Below are positions 58,829 through 64,000 of a DNA stretch of 64,000 nt, piece after piece (the first letter of the stretch is position 1; each line of letters opens with the position of its first letter). The DNA is from Liquorilactobacillus nagelii DSM 13675 (GTDB lineage Bacteria; Bacillota; Bacilli; Lactobacillales; Lactobacillaceae). The notes under the pieces are model-generated. The model saw only the letters and a list, made by a program, of their open reading frames with translations. It was not told where the DNA came from and did not search any database. The DNA lies in assembly GCF_019444005.1 (NCBI RefSeq), contig NZ_CP049304.1:434001-498000 (forward strand), read 5' to 3'. A program made the translations under genes and the position numbers.

Positions 58829-60372
58829 AAAAAAATCAAAAATTAATGCAAATAATTAAGCAGCGGCAGGAGCCTTCCCGCCGCTTTTCCTTAAAAATGA
58901 AGTGGGCTATTGGGACGGCAAGTGGAGTGCTAGTAATTTTTGGAATTTTTTCTATCTTGCTTTTTCAAAGTTTTTCCAATTTACTGTTACGCCAGGAACA
59001 GCAGTATGCGCAGGATGCTTTGACAGTTACAAGTAATAAATTGGGTAATCTGGATAAGTTGAATAAAAAAACTGTGCAGCCATTATTAAGTTCGAGTGTT
59101 GATTCAGTTGCGCAGCAACGAAATCCAACAGGCAGCTTATATAGCGATGATGTTTTTGTAACTCTTTCACGCAAGAACATTGGAGTTAGTGTCTATAATA
59201 CTGCCAAAAGAAAAATTTTTGCCTCGCGAGCCGTCCCTGTTAAATTTTCAAATAAGAGTGTTATTGACACCAGCTTTATTTCGAAACAGTCGGTAGATGT
59301 TTATGTTAAACGAAAACCAATTTTTTCTAAAAAAAATCATCATTTGTTGGGATATATTCAAGTAACCAATCGACTAGTTGATTACGACGCGACACGAAGT
59401 AAATTACTATTAATTTTTATTATTTTTGGAATGACAGCAGCTTTAGCAAGTGCTTTGTTAAGTTATTTTTTGGCCAGTTGGTTGTTACAGCCAATTAATT
59501 CAATCAATAAAACTATTCAACAAATTAATAGTGATCAAGAGCAAGACGATCCAATTGCCAATGTTCGGGTACCTGAAGCGAGTCATAACGATGAACTAAC
59601 GGAATTGAGTCAGCTGTTTAATGATATGTTAGATCGAATGGAACGCTACATTGAACAACAACAACAATTTGTTGAGGATGTTTCACATGAGTTGCGGACG
59701 CCAGTCGCAATTATTCAGGGACATTTGGAGTTACTGAATCGCTGGGGAAAAGATGATCCGGCTGTTTTGGCTGAATCGATTGCCGCTTCTTTACAAGAAA
59801 TCAATCGAATGAAGAGTTTGGTTCAAGAAATGTTGGATCTTTCTAGAGCTGAGCAGGTTGAAATTAATTTTGGTAATCAAATTTCTGATGCGCGTGAAAT
59901 AACATTGCAGGTGTTTAATAATTTTAAAATGATTCATCCGGAATTTGTTTTTGTTCTCGATAATGATTTAAAACAAAAAACACCAATTAGGGTTTATCGT
60001 AACCACTTAGAACAAGTACTAATTATTTTAATGGATAATGCGGTTAAGTACTCTAAGGATCGCTTGGAAATCCATTTATCAGTTTCTAAAAACGATCGTT
60101 ATGCAGAAATTGCAGTTCAAGACTTTGGGGAAGGAATTGCTCAAAAAGACATCGATCGAGTTTTTAATCGCTTTTATCGTGTTGATAAAGCACGGAGTCG
60201 TGACAAAGGTGGCAATGGATTAGGATTATCAATTGCTAAGCGATTAATTGAAGGTTACCATGGACAATTAACACTGGAAAGTGTAGTTGGTCAGGGGTCA
60301 ATTTTTAGAATTTTTATTCCTTTAGTTCCAGCTGAAAGCACGGTTCCAATAGATAAGACTAGTAATAAATAA
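58825..60372 (+). CDS. arlS: Sensor histidine kinase, ArlS-like
   Basis: 515 aa: two membrane spans (about residues 27-48 and 190-212) flanking an extracellular sensor domain, HAMP, phospho-acceptor H288 in [15 protein letters not shown], and an HATPase domain (N-box [26 protein letters not shown]). The stretch [16 protein letters not shown] after the H-box is very close to staphylococcal ArlS, which controls adhesion and autolysis. GTG start overlapping arlR. Confidence 0.9.
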   Translation: MKKNQKLMQIIKQRQEPSRRFSLKMKWAIGTASGVLVIFGIFSILLFQSFSNLLLRQEQQYAQDALTVTSNKLGNLDKLNKKTVQPLLSSSVDSVAQQRNPTGSLYSDDVFVTLSRKNIGVSVYNTAKRKIFASRAVPVKFSNKSVIDTSFISKQSVDVYVKRKPIFSKKNHHLLGYIQVTNRLVDYDATRSKLLLIFIIFGMTAALASALLSYFLASWLLQPINSINKTIQQINSDQEQDDPIANVRVPEASHNDELTELSQLFNDMLDRMERYIEQQQQFVEDVSHELRTPVAIIQGHLELLNRWGKDDPAVLAESIAASLQEINRMKSLVQEMLDLSRAEQVEINFGNQISDAREITLQVFNNFKMIHPEFVFVLDNDLKQKTPIRVYRNHLEQVLIILMDNAVKYSKDRLEIHLSVSKNDRYAEIAVQDFGEGIAQKDIDRVFNRFYRVDKARSRDKGGNGLGLSIAKRLIEGYHGQLTLESVVGQGSIFRIFIPLVPAESTVPIDKTSNK

Positions 60373-60396
60373 CTTTAATTGGTAAGTTAAAATAAT

Positions 60397-60431
60397 AAAA
60401 AGACTATCATTGAGTTTCAGATAGTCTTTTT
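60397..60431. terminator. Bidirectional terminator between arlS and yidC
   Basis: AAAAAGACTATC (60397-60408) pairs perfectly with GATAGTCTTTTT (60420-60431), serving both convergent genes. Confidence 0.92.
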
Positions 60432-60443
60432 ATTGTTTTATAC

Positions 60444-61385
60444 TTATTTTCGCTGCTGTTTACCAGCATTGCGTTTGCGGTTAGTGTTATTCATTTTTCT
60501 TTCACTGGTGATTTCTGCTTTGACATGCTTAACTGTCTCAGCAGCTTTATCATGTAGTATTTTTTCTTCTTCGTGAATAATTTTCTTGGGTGGATTTTTT
60601 TTCAACTCAGCTTGAATTTCTGCACGAATCTTTGGTCGCATAAAGTTTATTAAAACTACTTGAATACAAGCAAAGATTCCGCCGATAAAGAAATATAGTC
60701 CTAAGCCAGCTGGAGCAACAATTGTCATAAACCCTAGCATAATCGGGCTCATAAACATCATTGATTGCATTTGTTTCTTTTGTTCTTTTGGAATTCCTAG
60801 GGTTGATAGATAACCTTGTAGTAAGTAGATTAAAAAGGTTAAACCAGCCAAAATATAACTCTTTTGCCCTAAGTTAATCCCCATAAAATAGGAACTTGAA
60901 AGTTCTGGTGAATATTGAATTGCAGCATATAACGCTGCAAAAATTGGCATTTGGATTAAAATTGGTAAACAACCGATTCCACCAGTTAAAGATACACCAT
61001 TTTCGCGATAAAGTTTCATCATATCTTGACTAACGGCAGCTTGTTCTTCTTTTGATTTCGCTGCTTTTTGTCTTTTTTGAATTTCACGCATCTGTGGTTG
61101 TAAAGAAGACATTTTTTCTTGTTGAATAGTGGCTTTTTTTGATTGTTGAAGCATTACCGGCATTAATACCAATCGGACAATAAATGTTAAAACAATAATT
61201 GCCCACCCTAGACTATTACCTAGATGGCTAGAAAGCCAAAGCATAATATGTTGAGTTGGAACTGCTAGATTATCATAGATAAATCCATATGGTTTGCCGC
61301 TTTTAGTTCTTTGGACACAGCCGCTTAGAAGGATGGCTACGGACAAAAAAACCGGCAGTACAGTCAAACGTTTAATTTTCTTCAT
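60444..61385 (-). CDS. yidC: Membrane protein insertase YidC, lipoprotein type
   Basis: Inserts proteins into the membrane with or without SecYEG. 313 aa: signal peptide with lipobox LLSGC (Cys23), then five spans including GWAIIVLTFIVRLVLMP with the conserved groove Arg, and GCLPILIQMPIFAALY. The C-terminal tail of about 60 residues is rich in Lys and Arg, a YidC2-like feature that helps bind ribosomes. No rnpA lies next to it, so this is probably one of two yidC copies. Confidence 0.93.
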   Translation of the reverse strand: MKKIKRLTVLPVFLSVAILLSGCVQRTKSGKPYGFIYDNLAVPTQHIMLWLSSHLGNSLGWAIIVLTFIVRLVLMPVMLQQSKKATIQQEKMSSLQPQMREIQKRQKAAKSKEEQAAVSQDMMKLYRENGVSLTGGIGCLPILIQMPIFAALYAAIQYSPELSSSYFMGINLGQKSYILAGLTFLIYLLQGYLSTLGIPKEQKKQMQSMMFMSPIMLGFMTIVAPAGLGLYFFIGGIFACIQVVLINFMRPKIRAEIQAELKKNPPKKIIHEEEKILHDKAAETVKHVKAEITSERKMNNTNRKRNAGKQQRK

Positions 61386-61418
61386 GATTCAATTCCTTTC
61401 AAATGAACTACGTAGTTT

Positions 61419-61447
61419 ACTATACTTTATCTAGCGCCCATTTTCAA
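61419..61447 (-). promoter_or_regulatory. Promoter of yidC
   Basis: On the minus strand TTGAAA (61442-61447), 17-bp spacer, TATAGT (61419-61424). Confidence 0.78.
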
Positions 61448-61484
61448 TTTAGTTCAACATTAAATGACAAATTATCATATTTTA

Positions 61485-61757
61485 TTAGTAGGTAACTTTA
61501 AAGCCATGATACTCTTTGACAGGTAATTCTTTTACGGTGATCCGTTCAACTCGACCGCTGGGGGTAGGGGAATCTTTAATTTTGGCGATGAACTTCTTAA
61601 CTTGCGTGATGGTTCCTTGTGCTTCAATATACACAGAACCATCATTTTGATTGCGAACAATGCCTGCTATTTCCAATTGATCGGCAACTATTTTAGTACA
61701 ATAACGAAAACCCACCCCTTGGACTAACCCATAAACACAAATTTTAACATTAATCAT
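61485..61757 (-). CDS. Acylphosphatase
   Basis: Small alpha/beta enzyme hydrolysing acyl phosphates. 90 aa; VQGVGFRYCT carries the catalytic Arg and GIVRNQNDGSVYIEAQG the catalytic Asn. AGGAGG before the ATG. It diverges from the SpoU-type methyltransferase and precedes yidC on the same strand, an arrangement common in lactobacilli. Confidence 0.94.
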   Translation of the reverse strand: MINVKICVYGLVQGVGFRYCTKIVADQLEIAGIVRNQNDGSVYIEAQGTITQVKKFIAKIKDSPTPSGRVERITVKELPVKEYHGFKVTY

Positions 61758-61776
61758 CAGCTAACCTCCTAGAAAA

Positions 61777-61808
61777 ATTATAGTTTCTTTACTTATCTAT
61801 GTTATACT
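61777..61808. promoter_or_regulatory. Divergent promoters of the acylphosphatase and methyltransferase genes
   Basis: Plus strand: extended -10 TGTTATACT (61800-61808). Minus strand: TATAAT (61777-61782). The two -10 elements lie 20 bp apart, so polymerase binding to one would hinder the other. Confidence 0.6.
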
Positions 61809-61844
61809 GATAGCTATTAATTAATCAATAAAATGGAGTTTTAA

Positions 61845-62624
61845 ATGGAAAAAATTGAATCGGTACAAAACCCAAATATTAAGCAATGGCTAAAATTAAA
61901 AACTAAGAAAGGCCGTCAACAGCAACAGGCGTACTTGTTGGATGGCTGGCATTTAGTCAAAGAGGCTTTACGAGCTCAAATAGACTTACAAATTATTTTA
62001 GTAACAGCAGAATTTAAATATCAAGCTGAATTTGAAGAACTGAAGAGTGCTCCGATTAAAACGATTGAAGTTTCAGCGGCGATTGCTAAACGTTTAAGTG
62101 AAAACCCAGCTCCACAAGGAATATTTGCAATCGCAGCGATTTCAAGTGAACCACTGAATATTCCAGCGCAAATTTCTGGGGGCTGGTTACTACTTGATAG
62201 TGTACAAGATCCGGGTAACATTGGGACAATGGTTAGGACAGCAGATGCGGCAGGCTTTGCTGGTGTCGTTTTTGGTGAGAAGACAGCCGATTTATTTCAA
62301 CCAAAAGTAGTACGGGCAATGCAAGGTAGTCAATTTCATATTAAGCTATTTAAGGGCAGATTAGTAGATTGGATAACTCGATTTAAACAACAGCAGATAC
62401 CAGTCTTTGGGACTCAAGTTAGCCCACAAGCTGTAAGTTATCGTCAGATTAAAGCGCAAGCTAATTTGGCTTTGATTATGGGAAATGAAGGAAATGGAAT
62501 GACAGATCAGTTGCTAGAAATGACCGATCGAAATCTTTATATTCCTATTTTAGGGCAGGCAGAATCGTTAAATGTGGCAGTGGCGGCCGGAATTTTAATG
62601 TTTTATCTTCATCGAGTAGACTAA
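61845..62624 (+). CDS. SpoU-family RNA 2'-O-methyltransferase (YsgA-like)
   Basis: SPOUT methyltransferase for 23S rRNA or tRNA ribose methylation. N-terminal substrate-binding domain (QNPNIKQWLKLKTKKGRQQ), then the knotted SAM domain with LLDSVQDPGNIGTMVRTADAAGF, IMGNEGNGM and IPILGQAESLNVAVAAGI, the three SpoU motifs. 259 aa. In Bacillus and lactobacilli it usually stands before pheS, as here. The modified nucleotide is not predictable. Confidence 0.92.
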   Translation: MEKIESVQNPNIKQWLKLKTKKGRQQQQAYLLDGWHLVKEALRAQIDLQIILVTAEFKYQAEFEELKSAPIKTIEVSAAIAKRLSENPAPQGIFAIAAISSEPLNIPAQISGGWLLLDSVQDPGNIGTMVRTADAAGFAGVVFGEKTADLFQPKVVRAMQGSQFHIKLFKGRLVDWITRFKQQQIPVFGTQVSPQAVSYRQIKAQANLALIMGNEGNGMTDQLLEMTDRNLYIPILGQAESLNVAVAAGILMFYLHRVD

Positions 62625-62726
62625 TTCTTAATTTTTTTTAAACTCAGTGGTTAAAATAAGTATTTGACTTGAAAAAAACCAGAATAGTTTTTATGCTAAA
62701 GGTAGCTATTAAAAGTGAGGTATTAG

Positions 62727-63227
62727 ATGAAAAAAAATGAATGGCAACAAGATCAAGAATATTTGAGTTATGTTGGAGAATTGTTGGCTCGTCCAGAAGT
62801 TCAGCGGCTTGCTAATTATACGCAGCATTATTTTTCTAATCGGTTGGAACATTCGATTTCTGTATCGTATGATAGCTATCGAATTGCAAAAAGATTTAAA
62901 TTGAATGCTCGGGCAACTGCTCGAGCGGGTTTATTGCATGATTTATTTTACTATGATTGGCGGACAACTAAGTTTAGTAGTGGAACTCATGCGTGGATTC
63001 ATCCACGTATTGCGGTCAGAAATGCTGAAAAATTTACTCATTTAAGTAAGCTTGAACGAGATATTATTTTGAAGCATATGTGGGGGGCTACTATTGCTCC
63101 ACCACGCTATTTAGAGGGTTATATTGTTACATTAGTCGATAAGTACGAAGCAACTAGTGAAGTTGGTCATCCGTTGATGTTACGGTACGAAAAACGCTTA
63201 AAGCAACATTTAGGAATGACTAATTAA
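62727..63227 (+). CDS. HD-domain phosphohydrolase family protein
   Basis: 166-aa soluble protein. The HD signature LLHDLFYYD near residues 71-79 with an upstream His (LEHSISVSYDSY) and the downstream HPRIAVRNA and LVDKYEA give the metal ligands of an HD fold. Substrate unknown. GTGAGG before the ATG. Ends with its own terminator. Confidence 0.88.
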   Translation: MKKNEWQQDQEYLSYVGELLARPEVQRLANYTQHYFSNRLEHSISVSYDSYRIAKRFKLNARATARAGLLHDLFYYDWRTTKFSSGTHAWIHPRIAVRNAEKFTHLSKLERDIILKHMWGATIAPPRYLEGYIVTLVDKYEATSEVGHPLMLRYEKRLKQHLGMTN

Positions 63228-63243
63228 TTTTATTTGATAGATG

Positions 63244-63276
63244 GATTCGCTTACACATTGGAGCGAATCTTTTTTT
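63244..63276 (+). terminator. Terminator of the HD-domain gene
   Basis: GATTCGCT (63244-63251) pairs with AGCGAATC (63262-63269), followed by T7. Confidence 0.88.
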
Positions 63277-63323
63277 ATGTTAAGATGATATAAATCGGTA
63301 TAAAGAGTTGAGGGGGAGCAAAA

Positions 63324-63653
63324 ATGACAACAAACCAATTTAAATTATGTCCTAAATTTGAGAAAACCTTTGGAATTCTTGGGAAAAAATGGAATGGTTT
63401 AATTATTGATGTATTATTAAATGAGGGACCACAAAGATTCAAAGACTTGGCTCTTAAAGTTGAAAAATGTAGCGATCGAGTTTTAGTTGAAAGATTGCGT
63501 GAGTTGCAAGAAGATGGTTTGGTTTTGCGTCAAGTTGCAGCAGACGGACGACCAATTTATCGTTTGACTGCACAAGGTGAAGACTTACGACCGATTATGC
63601 AAGAAATTCATACTTGGGCAGAAAAATGGTTTAGTTTAGCGGATTGCCAGTAA
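63324..63653 (+). CDS. HxlR-family transcriptional regulator
   Basis: 109-aa winged-helix protein: LCPKFEKTFGILGKKWNGLIID (the DUF24 start, with a conserved Cys), recognition helix region SDRVLVERLRELQEDGLV and wing RPIYRLTAQGEDL. Members often sense quinones or aldehydes through the N-terminal Cys and control adjacent redox genes; no such gene lies beside it here. AGGGGGAG before the ATG. Confidence 0.9.
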   Translation: MTTNQFKLCPKFEKTFGILGKKWNGLIIDVLLNEGPQRFKDLALKVEKCSDRVLVERLRELQEDGLVLRQVAADGRPIYRLTAQGEDLRPIMQEIHTWAEKWFSLADCQ

Positions 63654-63656
63654 GAC

Positions 63657-63685
63657 TTGACGAACTAATTTAAAACGTATAAACT
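63657..63685 (+). promoter_or_regulatory. Promoter of the pheS T-box leader
   Basis: TTGACG (63657-63662) with TATAAA (63678) at 15 bp or TAAACT (63680-63685) at 17 bp. Confidence 0.6.
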
Positions 63686-63699
63686 TATTGATTGAAAAA

Positions 63700-63930
63700 G
63701 CTATGATGGAAACTAGTAGAGCCGGGTGCGGACACAGAGAAAGCTATAATTGCTGAAATTAGCTTGCCGGGATGGTTTGAATTTCACTTCCAGAGTTGCC
63801 AAATAGATGTTTTTGAAAATTAACAAAAATTTGGCCGGTTAAAGCCGTTATTAAGTTGAGTGTTGAAGAAGTTCTTCAAAATTAGGGTGGTATCGCGTGC
63901 CTCGTCCCTTTCAGGGATGAGGCTTTTTTT
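63700..63930 (+). promoter_or_regulatory. T-box riboswitch of pheS
   Basis: Leader sensing uncharged tRNA-Phe. TGGAA (63707-63711) and TTCCA (63788-63792) close stem I. The likely specifier is TTC (Phe) at 63783-63785, preceded by GAAT and followed by A, in the usual place beside the 3' strand of the stem base. The T-box AGGGTGGTATCGCG is at 63884-63897. It ends in a terminator, so pheS is expressed when tRNA-Phe is uncharged. It fills the 314-bp gap before pheS. Confidence 0.93.
63899..63930 (+). terminator. T-box conditional terminator before pheS
   Basis: GCCTCGTCCC (63899-63908) pairs with GGGATGAGGC (63914-63923), one G-U pair, then T7. Confidence 0.92.
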
Positions 63931-63967
63931 ATTGCTCAAAGAAAGAAAAGCAGAAAGGAAAGATGAC

Positions 63968-64000
63968 ATGAGTTTACAAGAAAAATTGGCAGAATTAAAG
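63968..64000 (+). CDS. pheS: Phenylalanyl-tRNA synthetase alpha chain, start only
   Basis: Only 11 codons (MSLQEKLAELK) fit before the window ends. AAAGGAAAG lies before the ATG, and the Phe-type T-box just upstream decides the identity. An ATG at 63963 is out of frame. Confidence 0.85.
   Translation, partial: MSLQEKLAELK

Overview
The window is a low-GC, gene-dense piece of core chromosome from a member of the Lactobacillaceae (Bacillota). The evidence is the dcw cell-division cluster ending in divIVA and ileS, T-box leaders, RNase J1/J2 with RpoY, Bacillus-like gene neighbourhoods (ylaN-ftsW-pyc-ylbG-rsmD-coaD-ylbL; cysteine desulfurase-mnmA-TPR-recD2; comEA-comEB-comEC-holA; dapA-rnjB) and frequent UUG starts. 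A MurE with the DNPR motif plus dapF and dapA point to a meso-diaminopimelate cell wall, as in the plantarum or mali/nagelii groups. The species is not determined; Liquorilactobacillus-like is only a guess.

Layout: 1-12275 is the dcw run: PASTA class B PBP (5' end missing), murE, mraY, murD, murG, divIB, ftsA, ftsZ, sepF, yggT-type, ylmH and divIVA. 12276-15391 is the T-box-controlled ileS. 15393-16944 is a complete ISLre2-type insertion sequence with a 9-bp target duplication. 16951-21088 is dapF, a Nudix hydrolase, a small membrane protein, mtnN, a cysteine desulfurase and a DUF1831 protein. 21104-26363 is mnmA, a histidine phosphatase, a TPR protein and recD2. 26350-30660 is mostly minus strand: a decayed lipid-kinase-like protein, RNase J1, RpoY and peptide deformylase, with one plus-strand membrane protein between. 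30812-33934 is a UPF0223 protein, an inositol-phosphatase family protein and typA. 34114-42624 is a long run: ylaN, ftsW, pyc, a CAP-associated protein, ylbG, rsmD, coaD and a PDZ-Lon protease. 42679-47259 is comEA, comEB, comEC and holA. Then come rpsT (minus), rpsO, dapA, rnjB, a split TPR-like gene, tuf, tig, clpX, gnd, arlRS, yidC and acyP (minus), a SpoU methyltransferase, an HD protein, an HxlR regulator and a second T-box ahead of pheS, which runs off the end.

How the genes fit together: the first 12 kb makes lipid II and the septal ring. dapA and dapF supply the diaminopimelate that MurE adds, and pyruvate carboxylase can supply the oxaloacetate and aspartate upstream of it. The cysteine desulfurase feeds sulfur to MnmA. 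RNase J1, RNase J2 and RpoY serve RNA turnover and transcription. ComEA, ComEB and ComEC are the late DNA-uptake genes.

I found no phage, CRISPR, defence or secondary-metabolite system and no convincing undescribed multi-gene system. The points most worth a second look are the insertion sequence that sits between a terminator and a promoter without breaking either, the hairpin that hides its transposase ribosome-binding site, a gene upstream of tuf split at an in-register A AAA AAA heptamer, and a lipid-kinase homologue that has lost its nucleotide-binding motifs.
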